Source of the DNA: an uncultured Bacteroidaceae bacterium
GTDB taxonomy: Bacteria; Bacteroidota; Bacteroidia; Bacteroidales; Bacteroidaceae
Length of the DNA: 64,000 nt
NCBI GenBank assembly: GCA_905235525.1
Contig: CAJOLW010000014.1
Coordinates: 1-64,000, forward strand
Direction: 5' to 3'
A program made the translations under genes and the position numbers. Every line of letters starts with the position of its first letter. Position 1 is the first letter of the stretch. Positions 42,929-51,280 of this stretch are shown here, piece after piece. Below the pieces are notes generated by a model, which was not told the origin of the DNA, did not search any database, and saw only the letters and a list, made by a program, of their open reading frames with translations.

Positions 42929-45055
42929 ATGAAATATTATCTGGTAAGTCCAAGAGTTGATGGGGAAAGTCCGATTGATGGGTTTCTAAAGACGATGTTT
43001 GCTCGGCAAATTGTCATGATGGGATGGGGTACAGATAATAAGATAGGTGCAGATTTCCACGATATTCGCAGAGGCGATTTTGTGCTTGTGGCTCAGAGAA
43101 TAAACTGGCAGTTCAAATACTTTTTTGCGGGAATTGTAGCCGATTCAAATACGTATGAAGAAGACGGCTTTCAATATAAGAAACTGATTCACTTTGTTGA
43201 TTTAAGAAACAGCAAGATAGACTTCCTTGCTGATGCGAGTTTCGCAGAGATGAGGGTGGTGAAAGCAATGATGGCTATTAACAAGTATAATAACAGTAAG
43301 TGTGTCAAACGTTTTGACGAGATTATTCAACAGCAAAAAAACATCGAAATCATGAACAATTATATTAATCTGATAAAAACCAATCACAACCTTATATTGA
43401 CGGGTGCCCCGGGTACTGGAAAAACGTATTTGGCAAAGGAAATTGCAAAGGAAATGGGGTGTGCAGAAGACGAAATCGGCTTCGTGCAGTTCCATCCCTC
43501 GTATGATTACACGGATTTCGTGGAAGGATTGAGGCCTGTCACCGATAGAAATGGGAATGTTGGGTTTGAAAGAAAAGACGGAGTGTTTAAGGAGTTTTGT
43601 GGAAATGTGTTAAGTAGGGTTCTCTCTCAAAAGTACACATTTGACCCTTCATCTTTGCAGGATGGAAACTACACTATAAACGGAGAATCTCCGTCTTCCA
43701 ACTTTGAGTTGATATATACATCTATCGAGAACGATATAAAATCTGGCAGAATAAAAGCACTCGCTATCAATAGGAGTCTGATTCCCGTGACCTATAGAAA
43801 TTATCGGATGGAATTCGGTCAGGCAAGGCCTCATACGATAAAACGGGCAAATTTGGAACTTATGTTTGATTATTATACAAGGCATAACATTCAAGATTTG
43901 TCAAGGTATTCACGTGATGACTATTTTGATTTAATTTCTCAATTGACTGATGGGGCAACGAAAACTATTGATTACATTTATTATGCGGCTTTTTTGCAGG
44001 AAATGTTGAATCGGGCTTCTATGCTTCCTCAGAAATCGTTGAATGAAGAGGATGTTATATTGGATGAGGAAAAAACAGAACCTGTTGAAGGGAAAATCGA
44101 AACGCCATCCCTTGATGAGGCTTATTTGTTACTTGTTGAAGATCTGAAAAGCAATAACAAATCGCTTCGTTTTGAGACACCAACAGGTATTCCTTTCAGT
44201 ATTAAGGTCGATGCTCAATCAAGACTGATAATAGGTGATGGACAATATGCGGGAACTCACCTGTCGCTAAAAATGATAAAAGGGTATTATGAAGGAACCA
44301 AGTCTGGGTCGTTTTATAAGAGTCACTGTAAAGCAGTGATTAACTATAAAACATACCATTTTCATGACGATGATTATGTAACCTCATTGTTGAAAAATAA
44401 GGCAAACACCCCTCCAGACCCCAATAAGCCTTTTGTCTTCATCATCGACGAAATCAATCGCGGCGAAATATCGAAAATCTTTGGTGAGTTGTTCTTTTCG
44501 ATAGACCCTGGGTATAGGGGAGAGAAAGGAAAGGTACAGACGCAATATCAGAACATGGTGGAAGAGGGGGATGTGTTCAAGGGTGGATTTTATGTTCCAG
44601 AGAATGTGTATATTATAGGTACAATGAACGACATCGACAGGAGCGTGGAGAGTATGGATTTTGCCATGCGGAGGAGGTTCGCGTGGGCGGAAGTGACGGC
44701 TGAGGAAAGTTATACAAACATGATTGCAAATGATGCTGAGTTTGTGGAGGTGAAAGATGAAATTAAGCAACGGATGGAGAGCCTGAATCGGGCAATCTTG
44801 GATAAGAAGTTGGGATTGGGAGAGGCATACCAAATTGGTGCAGCATATTTCAGAAAAGTGAAGACGTATCAAGAAGAGTGTGGACGGGAAGTGGCTTTCA
44901 AGATGCTGTGGGAGAACCATCTGAAAGGTTTGCTGTATGAATATCTGAGAGGCAATCAGAATGCCAAAGAACAATTGGAAATACTGAAGAAAGCATACGA
45001 CTTGAATGGCAATCATCACGACGGAGGACAATCGGAGGAAGACGCTGACGAGTGA
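42929..45055 (+). CDS. mcrB: McrB-like GTPase subunit of type IV restriction system
   Basis: A 708-residue motor subunit of a McrBC modified-DNA restriction system. Residues about 1-115 form a PUA/EVE-like candidate reader domain (MKYYLVSPRVDG, DFVLVAQRINWQFKYFF). The AAA+ domain has Walker A GAPGTGKT at 159-166, Walker B FVFIIDEINRG near 502 and the McrB signature MNDIDR near 566, plus FAMRRRFAW. The gap between Walker A and B is about 340 residues, far more than in E. coli McrB, so a large uncharacterised insert is present. mcrC overlaps its 3' end by 50 nt. Confidence 0.9.
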   Translation: MKYYLVSPRVDGESPIDGFLKTMFARQIVMMGWGTDNKIGADFHDIRRGDFVLVAQRINWQFKYFFAGIVADSNTYEEDGFQYKKLIHFVDLRNSKIDFLADASFAEMRVVKAMMAINKYNNSKCVKRFDEIIQQQKNIEIMNNYINLIKTNHNLILTGAPGTGKTYLAKEIAKEMGCAEDEIGFVQFHPSYDYTDFVEGLRPVTDRNGNVGFERKDGVFKEFCGNVLSRVLSQKYTFDPSSLQDGNYTINGESPSSNFELIYTSIENDIKSGRIKALAINRSLIPVTYRNYRMEFGQARPHTIKRANLELMFDYYTRHNIQDLSRYSRDDYFDLISQLTDGATKTIDYIYYAAFLQEMLNRASMLPQKSLNEEDVILDEEKTEPVEGKIETPSLDEAYLLLVEDLKSNNKSLRFETPTGIPFSIKVDAQSRLIIGDGQYAGTHLSLKMIKGYYEGTKSGSFYKSHCKAVINYKTYHFHDDDYVTSLLKNKANTPPDPNKPFVFIIDEINRGEISKIFGELFFSIDPGYRGEKGKVQTQYQNMVEEGDVFKGGFYVPENVYIIGTMNDIDRSVESMDFAMRRRFAWAEVTAEESYTNMIANDAEFVEVKDEIKQRMESLNRAILDKKLGLGEAYQIGAAYFRKVKTYQEECGREVAFKMLWENHLKGLLYEYLRGNQNAKEQLEILKKAYDLNGNHHDGGQSEEDADE

Positions 45056-46307
45056 AGAGGCGAAAGGGCATCTTGACCATCTGAAATGGATGGCAAAACC
45101 GACCATAGCCCAACTATGCAGTAGCGAACTCCAGAATTTGTTGATTTTTCCTCCGAGTTTGAGAGAATCGGAGGACAAGATTGGTAACGAGCATATCTTC
45201 ACCTTGGAAGACCATGTGCTCGTGACAGGCAATGTGATGGGGTTTGTAGGGTGTGGTGACACAAAGATGCAGATTCGGTCTCGCTTTGCCGACGGAGAAG
45301 ATGATTATTTTCTGCATTATATGCTGCAAAAAGTGTTCTCCATCAATCTGTTCGACTTGAAACATTCTTCGGATAAAGAGAGCATCTTCGACTTTCTGAT
45401 TTACTTGTTCCCAACCTTCTTGAAACGTGCCATGCGTCAAGGATTGTACAAAGAATATCAGACAAGAAGATATAACGATGCAAACGTGAAAGGGCGGATT
45501 GATGTGGGGAGACATATTCGGCAGAATATCCCTTTTGTTGGCAAAGTGGCATATACCACAAGAGAATATGCGACGGACAATCATGTGACACAACTGATTC
45601 GCCACACGATTGAGTATATTGCAGGACATCCTTTCTGTGGGAATATCTTGAACAACGATGATGAGACGAGAGACGCTGTGGGACTAATCAACCTTGCAAC
45701 AGGAACTTACAACAAAAACGACCGCCGACAAATCATCCATCAGAATCTACGGCCTGTGCATCATCCTTATTTTAATGAATATAGGGGTTTGCAGAAACTG
45801 TGTTTGCAGATTCTTCGTCATGAGGAAATAAAATATGGGCATGATGAAGATGAAATCTATGGTGTCTTGTTTGATGGTGCATGGTTGTGGGAAGAATATC
45901 TTAACACATTCTTGAAAGAGAAAGGCTATAAGCATCCTCAAAACAGAATTGGTAAAGGTGGACGTCGCATCTTTACGGATGGTTACGAAAAAGTAATGCC
46001 TGACTTCTACAGAGAACATGAAATTGTATTGGATGCCAAATATAAAGGTTACAAGGAGTGGAGTCATGTGCAACGAGATGATAGATTCCAACTTATCTCA
46101 TACATGCATATCTATGATGTGGGAAGGAGTGGCTTTGTCGTACCTGTCAAAGGAACATCAGACTTCTCATTATCAAGGACATTGAATGGTCGTGGAGGCA
46201 CGATGTCTATCTATGGGATGAATGTGGAACATGATTGTACCTCTTATTTGGAGTATGCTGAAAGAATGATGGCGGAGGAGAATATATTGGTTGAACAGGT
46301 GCAATAA
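45006..46307 (+). CDS. mcrC: McrC-like nuclease subunit of type IV restriction system
   Basis: A 433-residue McrC (PF10117-type) protein. The N-terminal region beginning at about residue 60 (IFTLEDHVLVTGNVMGFVG) is the McrB-contacting beta domain. The C-terminal PD-(D/E)xK nuclease core is visible in MPDFY followed by VLDAKYK and Gln in RFQLISYM. With McrB it cuts DNA carrying modified cytosines, mainly against modified phages. The ATG at 45006 lies inside mcrB (50 nt overlap), consistent with coupled translation. Confidence 0.92.
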   Translation: MAIITTEDNRRKTLTSEEAKGHLDHLKWMAKPTIAQLCSSELQNLLIFPPSLRESEDKIGNEHIFTLEDHVLVTGNVMGFVGCGDTKMQIRSRFADGEDDYFLHYMLQKVFSINLFDLKHSSDKESIFDFLIYLFPTFLKRAMRQGLYKEYQTRRYNDANVKGRIDVGRHIRQNIPFVGKVAYTTREYATDNHVTQLIRHTIEYIAGHPFCGNILNNDDETRDAVGLINLATGTYNKNDRRQIIHQNLRPVHHPYFNEYRGLQKLCLQILRHEEIKYGHDEDEIYGVLFDGAWLWEEYLNTFLKEKGYKHPQNRIGKGGRRIFTDGYEKVMPDFYREHEIVLDAKYKGYKEWSHVQRDDRFQLISYMHIYDVGRSGFVVPVKGTSDFSLSRTLNGRGGTMSIYGMNVEHDCTSYLEYAERMMAEENILVEQVQ

Positions 46308-46391
46308 TCATGGTAGAAGTTAATGTCTTAATTTTATACATAATGTTCGAATGAAAAACTGTTTTTTATTTGTAATGTGACAAAAGTTTGT

Positions 46392-46399
46392 TATCTTTG
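46392..46399 (+). promoter_or_regulatory. -7 box (TATCTTTG) for the toxin-antitoxin operon
   Basis: TATCTTTG, 16 nt before the ATG at 46416. It falls inside the longer open frame from 46377 and so supports the later start. Confidence 0.6.
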
Positions 46400-46415
46400 C
46401 AAAAAATATCATAGT

Positions 46416-46697
46416 ATGGAATACAATTTCGACACAAATGAGGAACTTTCACAGGTGAATGAACCTGCTTTGGCGTATGAGGGATGCTACTCTTCTGTGG
46501 AGGAACGTGTTGCCTATATGAAGAAGAATCTGCATCCTGCAACTGTGGAGTTTCTTGAGCAACATGACTTCATGGTGGACAAACCATTTCCTTATGATGA
46601 GGTTGATGAGCGTTGGTTTGATGAAGCAGACCACGAGAATCCTGCTGTATCGAACGACATCGTCTTGCATGACAAGGAGGTATGGCTGCACGCATAA
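46416..46697 (+). CDS. Putative antitoxin of RelE/ParE-type pair
   Basis: A 93-residue acidic protein (MEYNFDTNEELSQVNEPA) with the block SVEERVAYMKKNLHPATVEF. No clear DNA-binding motif is seen. It immediately precedes and overlaps (16 nt) a RelE/ParE-family toxin gene, has its own short-leader promoter, and is acidic where the toxin is basic; all three are typical of antitoxins. Confidence 0.65.
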   Translation: MEYNFDTNEELSQVNEPALAYEGCYSSVEERVAYMKKNLHPATVEFLEQHDFMVDKPFPYDEVDERWFDEADHENPAVSNDIVLHDKEVWLHA

Positions 46698-46987
46698 TCA
46701 TCATTCATGAGAAGGCGGAGAATTCTTTCCGAAAGAAGGCCGCGTGGTACTACATTCATCGCGGAACAGATTTTGTCGTTTCTTTTACGAAAGACCTATG
46801 GAATACCTATGAAACACTTGCACTAATGCCTTCTGTCGGACAGATAAAAAAGACAACTACAACTCGAATCTATGCGGAATTTGTTTCTCATCCACAGGTG
46901 GTGGTGCAATATTGGTATAACTCAGAAGAGTTGCACATCCTCAATTTGCGATACACTCGCATGATGTCAATATCTTCCCATACATAG
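46682..46987 (+). CDS. RelE/ParE-superfamily toxin
   Basis: A 101-residue protein with the compact RelE/ParE fold pattern seen in many Bacteroidota annotations: an N-terminal strand (RIIIIHEKAENSFRKKAAWY), helices, then strands around QVVVQYWYNSEELHILNLRYTRM. It either cleaves mRNA on ribosomes or poisons gyrase; the sequence does not decide. It is translated with the upstream antitoxin-like gene. The pair sits just after mcrBC. Confidence 0.75.
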   Translation: MAARIIIIHEKAENSFRKKAAWYYIHRGTDFVVSFTKDLWNTYETLALMPSVGQIKKTTTTRIYAEFVSHPQVVVQYWYNSEELHILNLRYTRMMSISSHT

Positions 46988-47336
46988 ACGGATTAGGTTT
47001 GTGAGTATTCCAAATTCCTTAACGGTTCTTCATTTTGCAGAGCTTTATCAAGAGCAGTATGGTGAAAGAGGTCTATGTCTTTCTCCCGAACAGAACGAGG
47101 CCTCCTTCCGTGATTTTTGTGGCTCAATACTATTCTGCTCAGTCTTGGGGAACAGGAGCCACTCCCGTCATCAATACGGATGTCCTGCTCTTTTGACTTG
47201 TGTGAAGGAGATGGAGGCATCAAGAAGAGTGTGATGGAGGTGTTTCTGGATGGGAGGATGAGAGTGCGGAAAACAGAAAAAGCAGTGGATAGGAGTGTTT
47301 TTTTATGAAATGTGTACCAGTATGAATGCTTTTTTG
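46988..47336. other. Gene-free stretch between the toxin gene and the next promoter
   Basis: About 350 nt. It holds only short frames: 77 codons at 47001 and 45 codons at 47059-47196 on the plus strand, and the end of a long minus-strand frame that is antisense to the following gene. None has recognisable homology. It may be a remnant of a lost gene. Confidence 0.4.
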
Positions 47337-47344
47337 TATCTTTG
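47337..47344 (+). promoter_or_regulatory. -7 box (TATCTTTG) for the 393-residue unknown gene
   Basis: TATCTTTG, 71 nt before the ATG at 47416. It overlaps the longer frame from 47326. Confidence 0.55.
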
Positions 47345-47415
47345 CAAACAAGAAAAAGAAGGGGCGTTTTGTGGGTGGAAGAGATAGCATCAGACTTTTC
47401 AATTTGTGCACATAT

Positions 47416-48597
47416 ATGCAGTACATCAGTTTTTATAAAAACCGACTTCCTTTCAAGCCCAAGACGAATGTGGTCATCTATTTTGATGTGATGCACCTTG
47501 GAGCGAAAGAGTATGGTCGGATTCTCTACGAAGATTACGACATGCTTGTGGAGGAATTCCGATGTGGCGGGCTGGAATTCTGCTTCCTGCCGAAGATTGC
47601 GCACGACATGGATCTTGTCAAGATTTACCGCTATTTTAATCCCGATGCTGATGAGAATGCCGTCATCCCTTATGCCAGCCATCACCACGATAGTGACTTG
47701 TTGGAATATGTCGTTGCCGGTTTCGATGCAAGTCGCCTTGAACCTGGACTGATTCAATACAAGGGTGAGGACTTTGACAGGGAGGACACCTACACCTATG
47801 CGTTCACGCCTATGACGGATGTTTACTCACTGTCACCCTATAAAATGGCGGAGAACTACATACGCATGCATGGGGTCAGTGGCGATTTCTTCGGCAGGAG
47901 TCATGATAGGCAATTAGACCGTCTGAGGTACGAAGAGGAAAACCTCCAGCAGATGCGGCTTGAAGAAGCATCTTGCGAAGAATTATGTTCGGAACCTCCT
48001 TCCAGCCCATCTCTGTTCGGCAGGCTGAGGTCGGCTTTCAGGAGAAGAAGGGAGGCTGACGGGGAAGAATGCAGGGTGCAGCCGCAGGAGGAGGATGTGG
48101 AAGCCATGATGAGCGAGGTGCAGATGCTCGTGGAGCGTCTTCGCCAGAGTGGGGTGGGCGAATGGGCGCTTCAGGCGCTTTTCCAACCCACACAGAAACT
48201 GAGTCGCCTGCATGTGCGCTACGGACGCATCTTCCTGCCCGACTACAACAACGTGGAAATCAATATGCCCCCGCTCTCGAAAGCCATCTACCTGCTCTAC
48301 CTGCACCATCCCGAAGGTATCAAGTTCTCCTATCTTCCCGACTACCGCAGGGAACTCCTCTCCATATATGAACTGATTTCGGGACGTGACAACCGTGAGG
48401 ACATCCGCAGGAGCATCGACGATGTGACTGACCCCACACGTAACTCCATCAACGAGAAATGTTCCCGAATCAAACAGGCATTCCTGAGGGTTTTCGACGA
48501 CAGCATCGCACGCAACTACTACATCACGGGCGAAAGGGGAGAAGCCAAGAAAATCCTCTTGCCTCAAGACATGATTGTCTGGGAAAATTATCGTTAA
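47416..48597 (+). CDS. Unknown 393-residue protein with C-terminal winged-helix-like domain
   Basis: No named family is recognised. The N-terminal 165 residues (MQYISFYKNRLPFKPKTNVV, HLGAKEYGRILYEDYDML) look globular. A charged Arg/Glu-rich linker (about 175-225) follows. The C-terminal 140 residues contain LPDYNNVEINMPPLSKAIYL, LYLHHPEGIKFSYLPDYR and NSINEKCSRIKQAFLRVFDD, a block I associate with Bacteroidota proteins of unknown role and which looks like a winged helix. No signal peptide. A hairpin terminator follows, and the DUF6717-like and VWA genes lie just downstream. Confidence 0.7.
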   Translation: MQYISFYKNRLPFKPKTNVVIYFDVMHLGAKEYGRILYEDYDMLVEEFRCGGLEFCFLPKIAHDMDLVKIYRYFNPDADENAVIPYASHHHDSDLLEYVVAGFDASRLEPGLIQYKGEDFDREDTYTYAFTPMTDVYSLSPYKMAENYIRMHGVSGDFFGRSHDRQLDRLRYEEENLQQMRLEEASCEELCSEPPSSPSLFGRLRSAFRRRREADGEECRVQPQEEDVEAMMSEVQMLVERLRQSGVGEWALQALFQPTQKLSRLHVRYGRIFLPDYNNVEINMPPLSKAIYLLYLHHPEGIKFSYLPDYRRELLSIYELISGRDNREDIRRSIDDVTDPTRNSINEKCSRIKQAFLRVFDDSIARNYYITGERGEAKKILLPQDMIVWENYR

Positions 48598-48625
48598 TCC
48601 ATTCATCCATAATAAAATAAGCAGT

Positions 48626-48666
48626 ATCCCTGCAAGGCTTGCGACGTTTGCAAGGCTTGCAGGGAT
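48626..48666 (+). terminator. Hairpin after the 393-residue unknown gene
   Basis: 48626-48642 pairs with 48650-48666 with one mismatch over 17 positions, followed by TTTGT. It isolates the gene from the next promoter. Confidence 0.65.
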
Positions 48667-48690
48667 TTGTATGTGCTATATATTATAGAG

Positions 48691-48698
48691 TAACTTTG
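48691..48698 (+). promoter_or_regulatory. -7 box (TAACTTTG) for the DUF6717-like/VWA operon
   Basis: TAACTTTG, 45 nt before the ATG at 48743. Confidence 0.6.
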
Positions 48699-48742
48699 CA
48701 TCGTCAAAAGTTTTTGTCAAACCTCTAAAAATTGTTTTAATT

Positions 48743-49159
48743 ATGGATTATTCATTGAAAGATTTGAAGAACGCAGCAGTTTTGATTCAGAAAAGCGTAT
48801 TCGGCAAGAAACGCGAGTATGACCTGAAGTTCAACCACGAGGCAGACGGATGCTGGTATGTGGACTTCCCAGGCTGGCCCTTCGAACATCACAACCTGAT
48901 GATGGTGGCTGGAGCCGACCTGCTCTGTGCTTACCTTTCGGACGATGATGTGGAAACACGCGTCAAGGTGATTCCCACCTCCAAGCCGGAAAAACTTCAA
49001 GGCTATGCCGAACTGCGCCGACTTGACCACTCGCTCACAGGTGGAGCACACTATGAGGTGAGAGGTCTGGACGGATTCAACCGCAAGATTTGGCTCTGCC
49101 CCGTCACCCTCTTCGTGCTGGGGAAATACCCTGCCTGCATCTATGTGAAGAAAGCATAG
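48743..49159 (+). CDS. DUF6717-like protein
   Basis: A 138-residue cytoplasmic protein. The blocks DGCWYVDFPGWPFEHHNLMM and IWLCPVTLFVLGKYPACIYV resemble the DUF6717 family of unknown function, though I am recalling the pattern rather than matching a database. No catalytic motif is visible. It shares a promoter with the VWA gene 63 nt downstream. Confidence 0.6.
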   Translation: MDYSLKDLKNAAVLIQKSVFGKKREYDLKFNHEADGCWYVDFPGWPFEHHNLMMVAGADLLCAYLSDDDVETRVKVIPTSKPEKLQGYAELRRLDHSLTGGAHYEVRGLDGFNRKIWLCPVTLFVLGKYPACIYVKKA

Positions 49160-49222
49160 TGTCCGCTTCTGCATCTTCAATTCAACAAACTATTACATTA
49201 ACCACTTAAAACATCAATCGAC

Positions 49223-49870
49223 ATGACACAGAAAGTTTACAACCTCATCGTTCTGGACGCCTCCGGCTCCATGTATTCCATCCGCAAAGAAGCCATTGCA
49301 GGTGTGGTGGAAACCATTCAAACCATTCGCACAGCCCAAACCGAAAACCCTAATCAGGAACAGTTGTTTAGTCTGGTGGTCTTCAACGGATATCGTATTG
49401 CTACAGTCTATGACCGCATGCCCATCGCCAAGGTACCCGACCTGAACGAGAACGATTACCAACCCACCGACAACACGCCCCTCTACGATGCGATGGGAAA
49501 TTCCATCACCCACCTGCGCCAATATATTGACAAGGGCGACAACGTGCTGGTGACCATCATCACCGACGGCTACGAAAACTCTTCCATGGAGTGGAACCAC
49601 CAACGTGTCTTTCAACTGGTGGAGGAACTGAAAAAGGGCAACTGGCTCTTCACCTACATCGGAGCCAACCAAGACGCCATGGTGGTTGCCAAGGGCATGG
49701 GCATCGACCATAGCCTGAACTTTGAAGCCGATATGGAAGGCACCAAGGAAATGTTCTTGAAAGAGAAAAAGGCTCGTTCTGCCTTCTACAACAAACTCAG
49801 CGAATGCTGCGATTTTTCCCGCCTGAAATCCGATAAGTTCTTCGATGACGAAGAAGAGCGTGACAAATGA
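49223..49870 (+). CDS. Cytoplasmic von Willebrand factor A (TerY-like) protein
   Basis: A 215-residue single VWA domain without signal peptide or membrane span. The MIDAS motif is LDASGSM near the N-terminus, with the second site in TPLYDAMG and the third in TDGYEN. The tail is acidic (FFDDEEERDK). Stand-alone cytoplasmic VWA proteins act as metal-dependent scaffolds in TerY-type stress and defence clusters. Here the neighbours are a DUF6717-like protein and the 393-residue unknown protein; no phosphatase, kinase or ATPase of the classical TerY triad is seen in the window. Confidence 0.8.
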   Translation: MTQKVYNLIVLDASGSMYSIRKEAIAGVVETIQTIRTAQTENPNQEQLFSLVVFNGYRIATVYDRMPIAKVPDLNENDYQPTDNTPLYDAMGNSITHLRQYIDKGDNVLVTIITDGYENSSMEWNHQRVFQLVEELKKGNWLFTYIGANQDAMVVAKGMGIDHSLNFEADMEGTKEMFLKEKKARSAFYNKLSECCDFSRLKSDKFFDDEEERDK

Positions 49871-49995
49871 CAGATGGCAGTTTAATAAAAGAGAGTGGGG
49901 GTTACTTCGTGTGGCTTCCACTCTTGTTTGGCACAAAATTTGTCTCACCGAGCAAAATATTTTGGAATTTATTTGTGAGGTTCGGAGAAAAAGCG

Positions 49996-50003
49996 TACCT
50001 TTG
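49996..50003 (+). promoter_or_regulatory. -7 box (TACCTTTG) for tRNA-Arg
   Basis: TACCTTTG, about 115 nt before the mature 5' end of the tRNA, implying a long 5' leader. Confidence 0.55.
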
Positions 50004-50117
50004 CATCCGCAAATTGCGTGGGCGCGTGTCCGTGCATGATGTTTTGTGTGGCTGAGCCATACGTAAAACTCCGAGTGGATGAGGCCTGAGAGAAGGACGG
50101 AAAATCCATGAGAGGAT

Positions 50118-50191
50118 GGTCCGGTAGCTCAGCTGGATAGAGCAACAGCCTTCTAAGCTGTGGGTCTTGGGTTCGAATCCCAACCGGATCA
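50118..50191 (+). tRNA. tRNA-Arg (anticodon UCU)
   Basis: A 74-nt cloverleaf. Acceptor strands GGTCCGG and CCGGATC pair with one G-T wobble. The D arm is GCTCAGCTGGATAGAGC, the anticodon stem ACAGC/GCTGT with loop CTTCTAA gives anticodon TCT, and the T arm is TTGGG TTCGAAT CCCAA. Discriminator A at 50191; CCA is not encoded. Confidence 0.97.
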
Positions 50192-50512
50192 CAAAGCTTT
50201 TCCTCAATGAGCGGATGAAAGCTTGTTTGCAAGACGGGAGATGAGGGAAAGATTTGGTTGATAGCCCGTGGCAGGGCAAGGGATATCTAATCCCAACGAA
50301 GGGTGGCTAAAGAAGGCCAATCCCAACGAGGGGTTGATAAAACGGAGGGCTGATAAGAATGTAAATAAAGAAACACCCCTAATTTTCAAAAACAAAAAGG
50401 GTTGAGCGTTCCAAATTTCGCGAGGTGGGCATTGCGGGCCTGCCGGAACTGTGAAGACCTGTACTTCTCCAAGTAAAATCAGATTTGAAAATTAACAAAA
50501 GAATATAAGAAA
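50192..50512 (+). other. Spacer from tRNA-Arg to rpmB with repeats and a structured leader
   Basis: About 320 nt without a gene. It contains AATCCCAACG twice (in the 50290-50330 region), the last base differing from the AATCCCAACC of the tRNA T arm, and a structured segment at 50408-50467 described separately. No open frame here has support. Confidence 0.45.
50408..50467 (+). promoter_or_regulatory. Possible structured leader of rpmB-rpmG-DUF4295 mRNA
   Basis: GTTCC (50408-50412) can pair with GGAAC (50445-50449). Inside it GGTGGGC (50424-50430) pairs with GCCTGCC (50438-50444) using two G-T wobbles. A small GAAG/CTTC hairpin follows (50453-50456 with 50464-50467). It ends about 45 nt before the rpmB start. 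An autoregulatory ribosomal-protein leader is possible. Confidence 0.4.
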
Positions 50513-50773
50513 ATGTCAAAAATTTGTCAGATTACAGGTAAGAAGTCTGTGGTGGGTAACAACGTGTCTCACTCACTTCGCAGAACAAAGAGACGTTTCG
50601 ATGTCAACTTGTTCACTAAGAAATTCTACTATGTAGAGGAAGATTGCTGGATTGTGCTCAAGGTGAGTGCAGCAGGTTTGCGTATCATCAACCGCATCGG
50701 TCTTGACGCTGCTCTGAAGCAGGCTGTTGCTAAGGGTCACTGCGAGTGGAAGGACATTCAGGTTATTGGCTAA
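50513..50773 (+). CDS. rpmB: 50S ribosomal protein L28
   Basis: An 86-residue ribosomal protein starting [20 protein letters not shown] with the L28 blocks [13 protein letters not shown] and [13 protein letters not shown]. First of three small genes (rpmB, rpmG, DUF4295) in a tight array with spacers of 27 and 9 nt. The order is conserved in Bacteroidota. Confidence 0.97.
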   Translation: MSKICQITGKKSVVGNNVSHSLRRTKRRFDVNLFTKKFYYVEEDCWIVLKVSAAGLRIINRIGLDAALKQAVAKGHCEWKDIQVIG

Positions 50774-50800
50774 TCACATTAAAGTAAGGAGAAAAAAACT

Positions 50801-50989
50801 ATGGCAAAGAAAGCTAAAGGTAATCGTGTGCAGGTCATCCTCGAATGCACAGAAATGAAGGATAGCGGTCTTCCAGGCACATCAAGATACATCACAACAA
50901 AGAACCGCAAGAACACTCCAGACCGTTTGGAGTTGAAGAAGTATAACCCCATCCTGAAGCGCATGACTGTGCACAAGGAAATCAAATAA
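50801..50989 (+). CDS. rpmG: 50S ribosomal protein L33
   Basis: A 62-residue protein with [17 protein letters not shown] and [20 protein letters not shown], typical L33. Only one Cys is present (in LECTE), so the four-Cys zinc ribbon is absent (a C-minus form). Confidence 0.97.
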   Translation: MAKKAKGNRVQVILECTEMKDSGLPGTSRYITTKNRKNTPDRLELKKYNPILKRMTVHKEIK

Positions 50990-50998
50990 GTTTAGACT

Positions 50999-51151
50999 AT
51001 GGCAAAAAAAACCGTCGCAACCCTTCAGAATAAGGACGGACGTTCTTACACTAAGGTCATCAAGATGTTCAAGTCTCCCAAGACTGGTGCATACGCATTT
51101 GATGAGAAGATGATTCCAGCAGAACTTGTGAAGGATTACCTGAAGAAGTAA
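50999..51151 (+). CDS. DUF4295 domain protein
   Basis: A 50-residue basic protein, MAKKTVATLQNKDGRSYTKV, ending VKDYLKK. This is the DUF4295 family found next to rpmG in Bacteroidota and thought to be ribosome-associated. It starts 9 nt after rpmG, completing the operon. In many Bacteroidota the next gene is ftsY, but here two lipoprotein genes intervene. Confidence 0.92.
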   Translation: MAKKTVATLQNKDGRSYTKVIKMFKSPKTGAYAFDEKMIPAELVKDYLKK

Positions 51152-51242
51152 TTGGACGTTAGGCGAATTTGTCAGCCCGACGTGACTAAAACATAGGCTT
51201 TGAGTGCGCTTTTGAGGTGTTCTCTGGCATGAAATCGACAAA

Positions 51243-51268
51243 CCTCTCCATTTTTTGGAGGGGTTTTT
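51243..51268 (+). terminator. Intrinsic terminator after DUF4295
   Basis: CCTCTCC (51243-51249) pairs with GGAGGGG (51257-51263) with one T-G wobble and is followed by six T residues. Confidence 0.75.
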
Positions 51269-51280
51269 TGTTTTTTCGCC

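Noticed and set aside
46993-47757. Minus-strand frame of 254 codons
   Set aside because: It runs antisense across the start of the 393-residue gene, has no domain, and plus-strand promoter and start signals are convincing.
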